This document shows positions 8,799 to 19,377 of a DNA stretch of 64,000 nucleotides, piece by piece; the first letter of the stretch is position 1; the number at the start of each line of letters is the position of its first letter. The position numbers and the translations under genes were made by a program. Under the pieces are notes generated by a model. It searched no databases. It saw only the letters and a program-made list of their open reading frames with translations, and was not told where the DNA came from. This DNA comes from Polaribacter sp. WD7 (GTDB lineage: Bacteria > Bacteroidota > Bacteroidia > Flavobacteriales > Flavobacteriaceae): assembly GCF_003335085.1 (NCBI RefSeq), contig NZ_QPEJ01000017.1, forward strand, positions 558,001 to 622,000, given 5' to 3'.

Positions 8799-9698
8799 TT
8801 GGAAACTATCTTATCTCTTAAAAACCTCGACAAAAAATACGGAAAAGTCCATGCTGTAAACAATCTTTCTTTTGACATTCAAAAAGGAAATGTATACGGA
8901 ATTTTAGGTCCTAATGGAAGTGGAAAATCTACTACTTTAGGTATTATATTAAATGTTGTAAACAGAACTTCTGGCGAATTCTCTTGGTTTGATGGAAAAT
9001 TATCAACTCACGAAGCTTTAAAAAAAGTAGGTGCTATTATAGAGCGTCCAAATTTCTATCCTTATATGACAGCCTCAGAAAATCTGTCACTCATCTGTAA
9101 AATAAAAGGAATTACAAACCAAAAAATTGATGAAAAATTAAAAATTGTAAATTTATTTGAAAGAAGAGATAGTAAATTTAGAACCTATTCTTTAGGGATG
9201 AAACAGCGTTTAGCAATTGCATCTGCATTGTTAAATGATCCTGAAATTCTTATTTTAGATGAGCCCACTAATGGTCTAGACCCTCAAGGAATTCATGAAA
9301 TTCGTCAAATTATCAAAAAAATTGCGGCTACAGGAACTACAATTTTACTAGCTTCTCATTTATTGGATGAAGTAGAGAAAGTATGTTCTCACGTTGTTGT
9401 AATTAGACAAGGTGTTAAATTATATAGCGGAAGAGTAGATGAAATGACCGCTTCTAATGGTTTATTTGAATTAAAGGTTGAAACTAATGAAGAAAAATTA
9501 CTTAACGCTTTAGAAGAAAACCCACATATCGCAAAAATAACTAAAGACCATGAGACTATAATAGCTACCATCCAAAGCTCTATTTCTGCCACTGAAATAA
9601 ATGACTATTTATTTAACAAAGGTATTGTTTTATCTCATTTAATAAAGCGTAAACCTAGTTTAGAACAACAATTTTTAGACCTAACCAACAACAATTAA
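8799..9698 (+). CDS. ABC transporter ATP-binding protein
   Basis: 299 residues, starting at TTG (8799). Walker A is GPNGSGKST, the signature region is YSLGMKQRLAIA and Walker B is ILILDEPTNGLD. The C-terminal extension is of the type seen in BcrA/GldA-like ATPases. It is followed after 22 bp by a permease gene on the same strand, so it energises an ABC-2 type exporter. Substrate unknown. Residue length and motifs are intact. Confidence 0.9.
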   Translation: METILSLKNLDKKYGKVHAVNNLSFDIQKGNVYGILGPNGSGKSTTLGIILNVVNRTSGEFSWFDGKLSTHEALKKVGAIIERPNFYPYMTASENLSLICKIKGITNQKIDEKLKIVNLFERRDSKFRTYSLGMKQRLAIASALLNDPEILILDEPTNGLDPQGIHEIRQIIKKIAATGTTILLASHLLDEVEKVCSHVVVIRQGVKLYSGRVDEMTASNGLFELKVETNEEKLLNALEENPHIAKITKDHETIIATIQSSISATEINDYLFNKGIVLSHLIKRKPSLEQQFLDLTNNN

Positions 9699-9720
9699 TC
9701 ATTACTAAATCTCAAAAGTT

Positions 9721-10566
9721 ATGTTACGACTACTAACTATAGAATTTCATAAACTTAAATACAATAGAGCAAGTAAGATACTATCTATAATATATTTCGG
9801 TTTACTTTCCTGTATCGCTCTTATTGCTGCTATAAAATTTGATATTGGCCCAGTAAAATTTCACTTAGCTGATGCTGGAATTTTTAATTTCCCTTACATA
9901 TGGCACTTTAACACTTATATAGCTTCTATTTTAAAGTTTTTCTTGTTGTTAGTTATTGTATCCATGATGGCTAATGAATACAGTTACAAAACTTTAAAGC
10001 AAAATTTAATAGATGGGTTAAGTAAAAAAGAATTTATTTTATCTAAATTCTACACGGTTATTGCATTTGCATTTGTGTCAACTGTTTTTGTTTTTGTTGT
10101 TTCTCTTATACTAGGCTTGGTATATTCTGATTACAATGAGTTTGCAATTATTGTTTCTGATTTAAAATATCTTTTTGCTTTTTTTATAAAACTAGTCAGT
10201 TTTTTCTCTATGGGACTGTTTTTCGGGATTTTAGTAAAACGATCTGCTTTTGCAGTAGGTGCAATGGTAGTTTGGTTTATTATAGAAAGTATGTTTAAAG
10301 GATACTTATTTTGGACTTTTAAGAAAGCTACAAATACAAGCGAAAAAGTAGATAGCATCATGCAGTTTCTTCCGTTTGAATCTATGGCCAATTTAATTAA
10401 AGAACCTTTTTCTAGATTAGGTGCTGTAAAATCTGTAGCCAACCAAATAGGAGAAACATTTACTAAAAGTTATGATGTCTCTTTTTTTAATATTTTAATC
10501 GTTTCTGGTTGGACTTTCATCTTTATTTATATTTCTCTTACACTGTTAAAAAAGAGAGATTTGTAA
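9721..10566 (+). CDS. ABC-2 type transporter permease
   Basis: 281 residues with about six hydrophobic segments (near 25-40, 65-85, 110-140, 150-170, 180-195 and 260-275). The stretch VSMMANEYSYKTLKQNLIDG is typical of ABC-2 permeases partnered with BcrA/NatA-like ATPases. It directly follows the ATP-binding gene and probably forms the membrane half of that exporter. Confidence 0.85.
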   Translation: MLRLLTIEFHKLKYNRASKILSIIYFGLLSCIALIAAIKFDIGPVKFHLADAGIFNFPYIWHFNTYIASILKFFLLLVIVSMMANEYSYKTLKQNLIDGLSKKEFILSKFYTVIAFAFVSTVFVFVVSLILGLVYSDYNEFAIIVSDLKYLFAFFIKLVSFFSMGLFFGILVKRSAFAVGAMVVWFIIESMFKGYLFWTFKKATNTSEKVDSIMQFLPFESMANLIKEPFSRLGAVKSVANQIGETFTKSYDVSFFNILIVSGWTFIFIYISLTLLKKRDL

Positions 10567-10607
10567 TTTTTTTAAATATATTTGATGTAAGAAATTGCCT
10601 TTATTAA

Positions 10608-13535
10608 ATGAAAAAATATTATTTCTTAATATTTCTACTATACTTTACCAATTTCTACGCTCAAAAAGAAGCTAATTTTTGGTATTTTGGTGAAAATGCT
10701 GGTTTAGATTTTAGTTCTGGAGCCCCTGTAGCATTAACAAATGGAGAACTTAATACTCAAGAAGGATGTTCTACAATTTCTGATAAAGACGGTAACCTGT
10801 TATTTTATTCTGATGGTATTATTTTATACAACTCCAACCATGAGGTAATGACATTTTCTAATGGTAACCTTGCTAACGATTTAGGAGGTAACCCATCTAG
10901 TACTCAATCTGCATTATTTGTTCCAAATCCTGAAAATCAAAACCTCTATTATTTATTTACACTTGGTACAAACTCAGTAATTGATGGTATAGAAAATCCA
11001 GGTTTAAAATTTTACACCATAGATAAATCTAAAGAAAATGGATTAGGCCAAATTATAGACGGACCAATAACACTAGGTATAGAACCTTCAACGGGCAAAG
11101 ATATAAGTGAAGACTTTTCTGAAAAGGTTACAGCAATTCAGGGAGATTGTAATTCAATTTGGGTTTTGTCAGCTGTAAAAAATCAATTTTATGCATACAA
11201 TATAAGTGAAAATGGAGTTGATGTTGCTAATCCTGTTATAAGTACAACTGACTATGAGTTAGTAGACAAAAGAGGCTATTTAAAAATATCTCCTAACGGG
11301 AAATATGTAGCTTTAGCTGATTTTAAATTTTCTACAAATAATATTTTTGATCCCGAAGCTAAGCTAGTGCTTTATGAATTTAACGACCAAACTGGAATTG
11401 TTTCTCCAAGTTCTTCAATATTAACTAATTTATCTACTGATGGCATACCTTACGGAGTTGAATTTTCTCAAAACTCTAGTAGATTATATACATCAACTAT
11501 TATTGAAGATAGAAACTTGGTCTTTCAATTTGACCTTAGAAGTGACAATATTTTTTCTTCTAAAACAAAAATATATGATCAAGAAGGCTTTAGAAGCGCC
11601 TTACAATTAGGTCCTGATGGCAAAATTTATGCTTCTATTCCTGAAAAAAAATTTCTTGATGTAATTGAAAATCCAAATGACCTTGGAACTAATGTTAGAT
11701 ATATAGAAAATGCTGTAGATCTAAAAGGAAAAATTACTCAACAAGGACTCCCACCTTTTATTCAGTCATTTTTCTCTCCTGTTAATATTGTTAACTCTGA
11801 TGACAGAACTAAGATATTAAATGAAAATGAGCAAACTGTATGTATTGGTGAAAATTTAAATATTGAGCCAGAACTTATTGAAAACCCATTATTTAGTTAC
11901 GATTATTTATGGACGAAAGAAGGCAATAATGCTGTAAATATAAAAACAAGACGAATATCAATTACTAATTCAAATTTTGGAAGCGGAACTTATAATCTTC
12001 AAATAATAACCAGAAATGAATGTGGAAAACCTGAAACTTTTAATAGTTCAATTAAAATTAAATTCACTCCAAAACCAAATCTTAGTACTGTTCCTTTAAT
12101 TGACCAATGTGATTTTGACAATGACCCTTCAGATGGTATTACTAATTTTAATCTTGAAGTTTTAGAAAAAAAAATATACGATGGGAATCAAGAGGTAGAA
12201 ATTGATTTTTTTGAAAGTACAGATATCAACTTCTCATCTCCACTAAATAAAACTAACTACAGAAACTCAACCCCCACTAAAACAGCTGATGATACTCATA
12301 AAATTGTTGCTAAAGTTACAATTATTGAAACCAAATGTTTTTTAACCACAGAAATAGAATTAAAAGCAACTCCTTCTGGTGTAGCTAATTTTAGAGATGT
12401 ATATACTTGTGAATTCGACGTAAATAAAAACAGTCCAGATGCTTTAAATAGTTTAGGTAATGGAACTGGTTTTTTTAATTTTAATGAAAAAACTACTCAA
12501 ATAATTGCAAACTCTAATGAAAGCTTATCCTTAAATACCCATAACTTTCAATATTATAGAAATAGAAATGATGCAATTACACAAACTGCAGAAATAACCG
12601 AACCTTTTGAAGATACATTACTAAATGAAAATGATAATATTTTTGTGAGAATTTCTTTAAAGAACTCAGGTACTTGCCAAAGTATTGGTAACTTTAAAGT
12701 CATAATACAAGATTTGCCTTTTTTAAATAGAGATTCAAACTCAGTTGTCTTATGTGTTAATAACCCAAGAGATGTACCTCAAGAAAGAAGCGTAGATATA
12801 GATGCTTCAACAGGTTTAAGTAGTGATACTTTTCTATGGTATAAAAATAATGAAAGAATAATTGGTGCTACAACACCTATTTTAAAAGTGAAAGAAGCTG
12901 GTAATTACAGAGTAGAAATATTTAGAGACTATGAAAATGATAGATCAGATCTTAATGACGATATTACTTGTAGGGGGTATTATACGTTTATCGTTTTAGA
13001 GTCAAATAGAGCAGTAATTCAAAATATTACAGTGACTGAAGACCAAAACTCTATTTCCGGTAATTCTATTACTATAAATATTTCTGGAGAAGGCGATTAC
13101 GAATACTCTCTAAACAGTCAAGATTTATCATCTTTTAGACAAGGAGAAAATAATCTTTCTTTTACTTTCAATGAAGTAGAACCTGGTTTAAACACGGTGT
13201 TTGTAAGAGATAAAAAAGGCTGTGGTATTTCAGCATCTGAGAGCATCTCTTTTTTACAAATCCCTAAACATTTCTCTCCTAATGAAGATGGAGTCTTAGA
13301 TACTTGGAAAATTAATGGAATAAATAACGTTTTTTATATTATTGCTAATTTAGAAATTTTTGATAGATATGGTACACTTCTTAAAAAACTTGATTTAAAA
13401 ACCTCCAACGGCTGGAACGGTTTTTATCAAGGTAAATTATTACCCCAAAATGATTATTGGTTTAAAGCCACACTTGTTGATATTAATGGTAATGTAAGAA
13501 CAGAAACTGGTCACTTTTCTTTAATTACTAGATAA
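10608..13535 (+). CDS. Large secreted T9SS type B (gliding-associated C-terminal domain) protein
   Basis: 975 residues. A Sec signal peptide (MKKYYFLIFLLYFTNFYAQ) is followed by a beta-propeller-like region (EANFWYFGENAGLDF, LLFYSDGIILY, YRGYLKISPNG-type repeats), then Ig-like segments. The C-terminus is a type B T9SS sorting domain beginning IPKHFSPNEDGVLDTWKING and including IFDRYGTLLKK and GWNGFYQGKLLP. Such domains direct export through the outer membrane by the type IX machinery. The N-terminal function is unknown; adhesion or a surface role is likely. Confidence 0.88.
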   Translation: MKKYYFLIFLLYFTNFYAQKEANFWYFGENAGLDFSSGAPVALTNGELNTQEGCSTISDKDGNLLFYSDGIILYNSNHEVMTFSNGNLANDLGGNPSSTQSALFVPNPENQNLYYLFTLGTNSVIDGIENPGLKFYTIDKSKENGLGQIIDGPITLGIEPSTGKDISEDFSEKVTAIQGDCNSIWVLSAVKNQFYAYNISENGVDVANPVISTTDYELVDKRGYLKISPNGKYVALADFKFSTNNIFDPEAKLVLYEFNDQTGIVSPSSSILTNLSTDGIPYGVEFSQNSSRLYTSTIIEDRNLVFQFDLRSDNIFSSKTKIYDQEGFRSALQLGPDGKIYASIPEKKFLDVIENPNDLGTNVRYIENAVDLKGKITQQGLPPFIQSFFSPVNIVNSDDRTKILNENEQTVCIGENLNIEPELIENPLFSYDYLWTKEGNNAVNIKTRRISITNSNFGSGTYNLQIITRNECGKPETFNSSIKIKFTPKPNLSTVPLIDQCDFDNDPSDGITNFNLEVLEKKIYDGNQEVEIDFFESTDINFSSPLNKTNYRNSTPTKTADDTHKIVAKVTIIETKCFLTTEIELKATPSGVANFRDVYTCEFDVNKNSPDALNSLGNGTGFFNFNEKTTQIIANSNESLSLNTHNFQYYRNRNDAITQTAEITEPFEDTLLNENDNIFVRISLKNSGTCQSIGNFKVIIQDLPFLNRDSNSVVLCVNNPRDVPQERSVDIDASTGLSSDTFLWYKNNERIIGATTPILKVKEAGNYRVEIFRDYENDRSDLNDDITCRGYYTFIVLESNRAVIQNITVTEDQNSISGNSITINISGEGDYEYSLNSQDLSSFRQGENNLSFTFNEVEPGLNTVFVRDKKGCGISASESISFLQIPKHFSPNEDGVLDTWKINGINNVFYIIANLEIFDRYGTLLKKLDLKTSNGWNGFYQGKLLPQNDYWFKATLVDINGNVRTETGHFSLITR

Positions 13536-13611
13536 CGCACTTTTTTTGAGATTGACTCATAAAAACTAACTATTTTAGTGCTACGGAAACTGAATATTTG
13601 TTATACTTTTT

Positions 13612-15600
13612 ATGGAATTTAATTTAGAATCAGATTTTTCTCCTACAGGAGATCAACCCCAGGCAATCAAAGAACTTTCTCAAGGTATTGTGTCTGGAGA
13701 AAGGTTTCAAACTTTACTTGGTGTAACTGGTTCTGGAAAAACTTTTACCATAGCTAACGTTGTAAAAGAAGTAAAAAAGCCTACTTTGGTGTTAGCTCAT
13801 AACAAAACATTAGCAGCTCAACTGTATTCTGAATTTAAACAATTTTTCCCTAAAAATGCTATTGAATATTTTGTTTCTTATTATGATTATTATCAACCAG
13901 AAGCCTATATACCAGTAACAGGTACTTACATAGAAAAAGATTTATCTATAAATGATGATATAGAGCGTTTGCGTTTGAGCACAACCTCATCGCTACTTTC
14001 TGGAAGACGAGACGTACTGGTTGTTGCTTCTGTTTCTTGCTTATATGGTATTGGAAACCCTACAGAATTTAAAAAGAATGTAATTCCTATAGAAGTTGGT
14101 CAACTACTTTCTAGAACTAAATTTTTACACCAATTGGTTACAAGTCTATATTCTAGAACAGAGCATGAAATTAAAAGCGGAACATTTAAAGTAAAAGGAG
14201 ATGTTGTAACAATATATCCGTCTTATGGAGATAATGGTTACCGTGTACACTTTTTTGGAGATGAAATTGAAGAAATAGAAGCATTTGATTTAGAGAATCA
14301 ACAAGTATTAGAACAATTTGAACAATTAAATATTTACCCTGCAAATTTATTTGTTACTTCTCCTGATGTTTTGCAAAATGCCATACATCAAATACAAGAA
14401 GACATGGTGCATCAAGTTGCTTATTTTCAAGAAATAGGAAAACATTTAGAAGCAAAACGCTTAAAAGAACGTACTGAATTTGATCTGGAAATGATTCGAG
14501 AACTAGGATATTGTTCTGGTATCGAAAATTATTCGCGTTATCTAGATGGTAGAAACCCTGGCACTAGACCTTTTTGCTTGTTAGACTACTTTCCTGATGA
14601 CTATTTAATGGTTATTGATGAAAGTCACGTAACCGTTCCTCAAACTCACGCTATGTATGGAGGAGACAGAAGCAGAAAAGAAAATTTAGTGGAATATGGT
14701 TTTAGGCTACCTGCTGCAATGGACAATAGACCTTTAAAGTTTGATGAGTTTGAAGCACTTCAAAATCAGACTATTTTTGTATCAGCAACTCCTGCAGATT
14801 ACGAACTTCAAAAAACAGAAGGTGTATTTGTAGAGCAAATTATTAGGCCTACAGGTTTATTAGACCCTCCAATTGAGGTTCGTCCAAGTTTGAATCAAAT
14901 TGATGATTTGATAGAAGAAATTCAATTACGAGTTGAAAAAGACGAACGTACTTTGGTAACTACATTAACCAAAAGAATGGCAGAAGAATTGACAAAATAT
15001 TTAACACGAGTAGACATTCGATGTAGGTATGTTCATTCTGATGTAGATACTTTAGAGCGTGTAGAAATCATGCAAGATTTACGTAAAGGATTATTTGATG
15101 CTTTAATTGGTGTAAATCTTTTACGAGAAGGTTTAGATTTACCCGAGGTTTCTTTGGTGGCTATTTTAGATGCCGATAAAGAAGGTTTTTTGCGTAACAA
15201 CAAATCTTTAACACAAACTGTTGGTAGAGCCGCAAGAAATGTAAATGGTTTAGCTATTATGTATGCAGATAAAGTTACTGATAGTATGCAAAAAACAATA
15301 GATGAAACAAATAGAAGGCGTGAAAAGCAGATTGCTTACAATACTAAACATGATATTACCCCAACCCAAATTAACAAAAAAATAGACGATACATTATCTA
15401 AATCTGCAGTTTCAAGTTATCATTATGACAATGCAAAACAAGTTGCTGCAGAACAAGATTTACAGTATTTACCTAAAGAAGAAATTGAGAAAAGAATTAG
15501 AGACAAACGGAAACAAATGGAAATTGCAGCAAAGAGCTTAGATTTTATTGCTGCTGCAAAATTACGAGACGAAATAGCCATCTTAAAAGAAAAAGTTTAA
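13612..15600 (+). CDS. uvrB: Excinuclease ABC subunit B
   Basis: Damage-verifying helicase of nucleotide excision repair, working with UvrA and UvrC. 662 residues, normal length. Walker A is GVTGSGKTFT, the beta-hairpin that inserts between DNA strands is YYDYYQPEAYIP, the DEAD-like box is MVIDESHVT, and helicase motifs V/VI are GVNLLREGLDLPEV and QTVGRAARN. The C-terminal UVR motif (LDFIAAAKLRDEI) that contacts UvrC is present. The gene is monocistronic here. Confidence 0.97.
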   Translation: MEFNLESDFSPTGDQPQAIKELSQGIVSGERFQTLLGVTGSGKTFTIANVVKEVKKPTLVLAHNKTLAAQLYSEFKQFFPKNAIEYFVSYYDYYQPEAYIPVTGTYIEKDLSINDDIERLRLSTTSSLLSGRRDVLVVASVSCLYGIGNPTEFKKNVIPIEVGQLLSRTKFLHQLVTSLYSRTEHEIKSGTFKVKGDVVTIYPSYGDNGYRVHFFGDEIEEIEAFDLENQQVLEQFEQLNIYPANLFVTSPDVLQNAIHQIQEDMVHQVAYFQEIGKHLEAKRLKERTEFDLEMIRELGYCSGIENYSRYLDGRNPGTRPFCLLDYFPDDYLMVIDESHVTVPQTHAMYGGDRSRKENLVEYGFRLPAAMDNRPLKFDEFEALQNQTIFVSATPADYELQKTEGVFVEQIIRPTGLLDPPIEVRPSLNQIDDLIEEIQLRVEKDERTLVTTLTKRMAEELTKYLTRVDIRCRYVHSDVDTLERVEIMQDLRKGLFDALIGVNLLREGLDLPEVSLVAILDADKEGFLRNNKSLTQTVGRAARNVNGLAIMYADKVTDSMQKTIDETNRRREKQIAYNTKHDITPTQINKKIDDTLSKSAVSSYHYDNAKQVAAEQDLQYLPKEEIEKRIRDKRKQMEIAAKSLDFIAAAKLRDEIAILKEKV

Positions 15601-15697
15601 GTACACTTTACATAAATAGTAAAAGATTACCGGAAATACAGAATCTTCTATCTAATAAAATTAAGGTAAAGAGAACTCTTATTTTAGTAAAATAAAA

Positions 15698-15727
15698 AAA
15701 CCCAAGGCAATAATTTGCTTTGGGTTT
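15698..15727. terminator. Bidirectional terminator between uvrB and lipoprotein A
   Basis: The arms AAACCCAAGGCAA and TTGCTTTGGGTTT pair around a short loop with A/T runs on both sides. It serves the two convergent genes. Confidence 0.8.
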
Positions 15728-15755
15728 AATTTATGATATTATTTTAAGATTTAAC

Positions 15756-16694
15756 TTAGTTTTTTGTAACCGTCAAATTGTCTCTCCATAAAATTTCTGC
15801 AGTTCCACCTTTACATCTGTATGCACCCATACGAATTCTTGTTTCTAAAGGAACTGTTGTTTGATTTGCTGTATTTTTTGATGAAACAGGTATTGATTTA
15901 CTTACACCGTTTATTGTATAATCAATAAATTGTTTCTTTAGGCCGTTTACAGTTTTAAATGTACTTTTTATAACTACATCAAAATTTTTATTACGTTTAA
16001 CTGTTGTAATGTAAACCAATTTTCTGCCAGAAGATCCAGAACCTCCACGTTTTGTAACTTGTTCTGAAAATATCTTAAATTCTTTTACTTTTCCATTTTC
16101 ATAAATTATATCTCCTTTTCCATTATTTTCCCTTTTTGGTTTTGCAATAAATAACGCAATTGCTGGATCTCTTGATTCTTTACCTTGGATTTTATCATGT
16201 TTCCCTTTTACTTGTGCTATATATGTACCATCATTATCAGACATTGAAGTATCAGCTACCATATCTTTTACTGAACCTGCATTTAAGATTCTTACAGTGG
16301 CTGAAAGCTGGATGTACTTATTATGAGCATAGTTAAGTTTTGGTGTGGTACGCTCCATTCTTACTTGAAGTTTACCTGACTGGTTATTGGCGCTGTTTAA
16401 TCTATAACCACCCCATCTATAACTTGAACCATACGTTGATTGTTTATAATCATAAGAACAACTTCTATCATCAATCATTGTACTGATTTTAGAGTTATAA
16501 TCAGTTCCAGTAATAGCATCAATAAGCATAAATTTATTAGGATCGCAAGTGCCCTTAGCAAGAAAATCATTTTCTTCTACAGAAGAAATATCATTTTCAT
16601 TAAAAAGGTTATCATCATCTTCTTGACAAGAAGTAAAAGTTCCCAGAGCTATTACTACTGCTAAAGCTCCAATTTTAATGTTAAAATTTTTCAT
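15756..16694 (-). CDS. Secreted lipoprotein A, possible lyase-like jelly-roll fold
   Basis: 312 residues with a lipobox (IALGTFTSC, Cys 23) and an acidic spacer after it. The body shares DDRSCSYDY, R-x-E-R-T-T, YIAQVKGKH, RGGSG..GR and RMGAYRCKGG with the paralogue at 20047-20991. The order of RxER, QxxGKH and the C-terminal AY strand is reminiscent of PL7/PL13-like polysaccharide lyases, but the classical YxQ catalytic end is not evident. Two conserved Cys may form a disulphide. Function not established; the lyase-like fold is a hypothesis. Confidence 0.6.
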   Translation of the reverse strand: MKNFNIKIGALAVVIALGTFTSCQEDDDNLFNENDISSVEENDFLAKGTCDPNKFMLIDAITGTDYNSKISTMIDDRSCSYDYKQSTYGSSYRWGGYRLNSANNQSGKLQVRMERTTPKLNYAHNKYIQLSATVRILNAGSVKDMVADTSMSDNDGTYIAQVKGKHDKIQGKESRDPAIALFIAKPKRENNGKGDIIYENGKVKEFKIFSEQVTKRGGSGSSGRKLVYITTVKRNKNFDVVIKSTFKTVNGLKKQFIDYTINGVSKSIPVSSKNTANQTTVPLETRIRMGAYRCKGGTAEILWRDNLTVTKN

Positions 16695-16725
16695 GTTTGA
16701 GTTAATTTAGTATATATTGTTGTTT

Positions 16726-16775
16726 CAAATTTATAAACAAAAGTAACCTGAGGTATCCTGCAGCATCCTGTAAGA
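16726..16775 (-). promoter_or_regulatory. Promoter of lipoprotein A with phased 10-bp repeats
   Basis: On the minus strand a -7 box TAAATTTG (16733-16726) lies 32 bp before the ATG. Upstream at 16741-16770 three decamers end in the same ACCTG/TCCTG block (aagtaacctg, aggtatcctg, cagcatcctg on the plus strand). They are spaced exactly one helical turn apart and cover the -33 region. A matching arrangement occurs before the paralogue, so this looks like an activator site. Confidence 0.55.
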
Positions 16776-16929
16776 TGTTTTTAATACAATAATTTTTTAG
16801 CAGAAAACACAACAAAATCTTCAAAAAAAAACTTAAAAAATAAGGGATTTCGCATTAATTTAAAGCATTTGATTAATACTGAAAAAATTTAAAAAACATA
16901 AAATTCAAAAATTTAATTTTTTAAAAAAA

Positions 16930-16955
16930 AAGCCTCGTTTTCACGAGACTTTTTA
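16930..16955 (-). terminator. Terminator of the S8 peptidase gene
   Basis: The stem AAGCCTCG/CGAGACTT has a TTTTCA loop and a preceding A8 run that reads as T8 on the minus strand. It belongs to the same terminator type as those at 19324 and 22301. In the rest of the 16776-17114 gap I see only the lipoprotein A upstream region and no reading frame. Confidence 0.75.
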
Positions 16956-17114
16956 TCTATTATCTTTATTCTTTTTATTAAATGACTATAACCAATATCG
17001 ATTTTTTTTAGAACTCTATTGCAGTTGCAATTACTTACTTTGCGACTATCAATATATTTTACTTATTTATCATCTATGATTTATACTAAATATTTAAAGA
17101 GAAAAATCAATATA

Positions 17115-19226
17115 TCATCGTAATAATTTTATAGTTTTTCCACTTATTTTTAAGAAAAATATATTACCGGAATAATTACGAAGATCTACCAATACACCCT
17201 CTTCCTTCAACAAAATACGACCTCTTACGTCGTAAACTGAATATTTTTGTGAATTATATAAATAAAACAAACCTTTAGATGATGGGTTTGGAAAAACAGT
17301 TATTTGTGAACTTGATAGATCGTTTTCTTTTGTGGAAAGTGTTGTGCTTATTTCAATCAATATATCTGTAAACTCTTCTTCACCACATTCGTTAATTATC
17401 AAAACACTAATCTCTTCATTACCTGCCTGATTGTCAAATTTTACTTCTATAGTATTTGTTAATTTACCCGAAATAATTGTAGCTCCACTTGGAATACTCC
17501 ATATATATTCTTCTATACCCTCTACAGGTGCTACAGAATATGTTGCTGTTTGATTTATTCCAACCAATCTAGGACCTGATATGTTTTCTAAAAATCCTGT
17601 ACCAACTCCAATAAATTCTCTTTTTACTTCTGCATCTCTAGTTTCACTATTTTTTACCTCTAATATTACTGATTTAAAACCTTTACTAGTATATGTTACA
17701 TTATGAGGACCATTTCCTACGGCAGTAGCAGGAGAAGCTCCTTCTCCGAAAGTCCACTTAAGAGAAGTTGCATTTTCTGATGAACTATTTGTAAAAGTTA
17801 CAGTCTCATCTTTACATATAAAATTTTTAGAAACATTAAACTCTGCATTTAAATTAAAGTTAGATTGAGCTAGCAAAAGTGCTTTATGTGCATTTATTCT
17901 ACCAAAACCATAAAATTTGTCAAACCCCGCGGTATCTTCTTTGGGATCCCCTACTTCATCTTCAGCAGAATTTTGAATAATAGCCCTTATTTCTTGCGGA
18001 GTCTTTGTTAAGTCTAGTCCTTTTATTAAACAAGCAAGTCCTGCAACCATAGGAGATGAGAAAGAGGTTCCTCCAAAAAAACCATAGGCATTTGACCTAA
18101 CTATTCTAGAAGAAAAAATACCTGAACCAGGTGCTAAAACATCTACATGGTCACCGTAATTACTACCAAAATTACCTCGTGTAGTTGCCTTTGTTACTCT
18201 AGTATCATCTGGATGAGAGGCTCCGACTGCCATAACAGAACTATAGGCTGCTGGAAACTGGGCTATTTCCTCACCTTCATTACCAGTTGCAGCAATAAGC
18301 AAAACTCCTTTTGATTCTGCATAGTCTACTGCTTCTTGAAAAGAATCTAAACGCTCTAACCCTCCAAATGACATATTACCTATATGTATACCATTATCTA
18401 CAGCATAAAAAATTGCCTCAATTTCGTTAGAAATTAATCCATCAATTCTATCATCCAATACTTTTAACACCATTATTTTACATTTCCAATCCATTCCTGC
18501 AATACCGACTCCATTATTTCCTGTTGCTGCGGCTATTCCAGCAACTACAGTACCGTGCCTATTGTCATCACTAGGATCATTATCGTCATTTACAAAATCC
18601 CATCCATTAATATCGTCTATGTAACCATTATTATCATCATCTATACCATTACCTGGTATTTCATCTTCATTTACCCAAACTCTTCCTACAAATTCTTCGT
18701 GGTCTAATCTAAGACCACTATCAAAAACTCCTAGTACTACATTTTCGTTTCCTGTGGTAATATCCCAAGCCAAATCTGTATCCATATCGGCATCCGCCTT
18801 ACCTTCTACACCTACTACACCATCGTAACCATTATTAAGATGGTAGTATTGATTTTCAGAGAAAAAAGGATCATTAGGTACGATATTTCCTTTACTAGCA
18901 TGGTCTAATTCAACAAACTTGAATAAGTTACTTTTTTCATATTCACTTTTAACAACTATTTTATCTGTAGTGGTTAAAAATTTTAAGCGGATTACCCTAG
19001 AAGTTAATATGCTTTGTTCTTCTGTACTTTTATCCGAAGAACCCAATGACCTCATAGATATCGAGTTAAAACGATTGTTCAAAGCTTTGAATTTAATCAT
19101 TGCTTCTGGAGAAGTACCTTTTTTTAACGCAACTAATAACGAATAGGTATTATCTTGAGATGAAATTGAGAGACTAATAAAAAAGAGTAATACAGTTAGG
19201 GAGAAGCAATTTTTAAGAGTATTCAT
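17115..19226 (-). CDS. Secreted subtilisin-like (S8) peptidase with PKD and T9SS type A sorting domains
   Basis: 703 residues with an N-terminal signal peptide (NCFSLTVLLFFISLS). The catalytic triad is visible: Asp169 (GVFDSG), His224 (NRHGT) and Ser388 (GGTSFSSP), with oxyanion Asn316 (ATGNEG). A calcium-binding-like acidic loop (GIDDDNNGYIDDINGWD) lies between Asp and His. A PKD-type domain with LKWTFGEG and a second Ig-like domain follow. The last ~70 residues are a type A T9SS sorting domain (VFPNPSSKG, YDVRGRIL). Probably an extracellular or surface protease. It sits between two lipoprotein paralogues. Confidence 0.93.
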   Translation of the reverse strand: MNTLKNCFSLTVLLFFISLSISSQDNTYSLLVALKKGTSPEAMIKFKALNNRFNSISMRSLGSSDKSTEEQSILTSRVIRLKFLTTTDKIVVKSEYEKSNLFKFVELDHASKGNIVPNDPFFSENQYYHLNNGYDGVVGVEGKADADMDTDLAWDITTGNENVVLGVFDSGLRLDHEEFVGRVWVNEDEIPGNGIDDDNNGYIDDINGWDFVNDDNDPSDDNRHGTVVAGIAAATGNNGVGIAGMDWKCKIMVLKVLDDRIDGLISNEIEAIFYAVDNGIHIGNMSFGGLERLDSFQEAVDYAESKGVLLIAATGNEGEEIAQFPAAYSSVMAVGASHPDDTRVTKATTRGNFGSNYGDHVDVLAPGSGIFSSRIVRSNAYGFFGGTSFSSPMVAGLACLIKGLDLTKTPQEIRAIIQNSAEDEVGDPKEDTAGFDKFYGFGRINAHKALLLAQSNFNLNAEFNVSKNFICKDETVTFTNSSSENATSLKWTFGEGASPATAVGNGPHNVTYTSKGFKSVILEVKNSETRDAEVKREFIGVGTGFLENISGPRLVGINQTATYSVAPVEGIEEYIWSIPSGATIISGKLTNTIEVKFDNQAGNEEISVLIINECGEEEFTDILIEISTTLSTKENDLSSSQITVFPNPSSKGLFYLYNSQKYSVYDVRGRILLKEEGVLVDLRNYSGNIFFLKISGKTIKLLR

Positions 19227-19323
19227 TATTATTAAATTTTTATATTTATTAAGACCCGAAGCTAAAACATTAATTTTTCTGAAAAAAGAGTATTAACACT
19301 ATATTTTTTTAAGTAAAATCTAT

Positions 19324-19353
19324 AAAAAAAGCCTCGTTTTAACGAGGCTTTTA
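19324..19353 (-). terminator. Terminator downstream of the sucC fragment
   Basis: The perfect stem AAAGCCTCG/CGAGGCTTT is flanked by A and T runs. It is the copy A counterpart of the sucC terminator at 22301-22329. Confidence 0.8.
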
Positions 19354-19377
19354 AATATTATAAAAGTAAAATTCTAA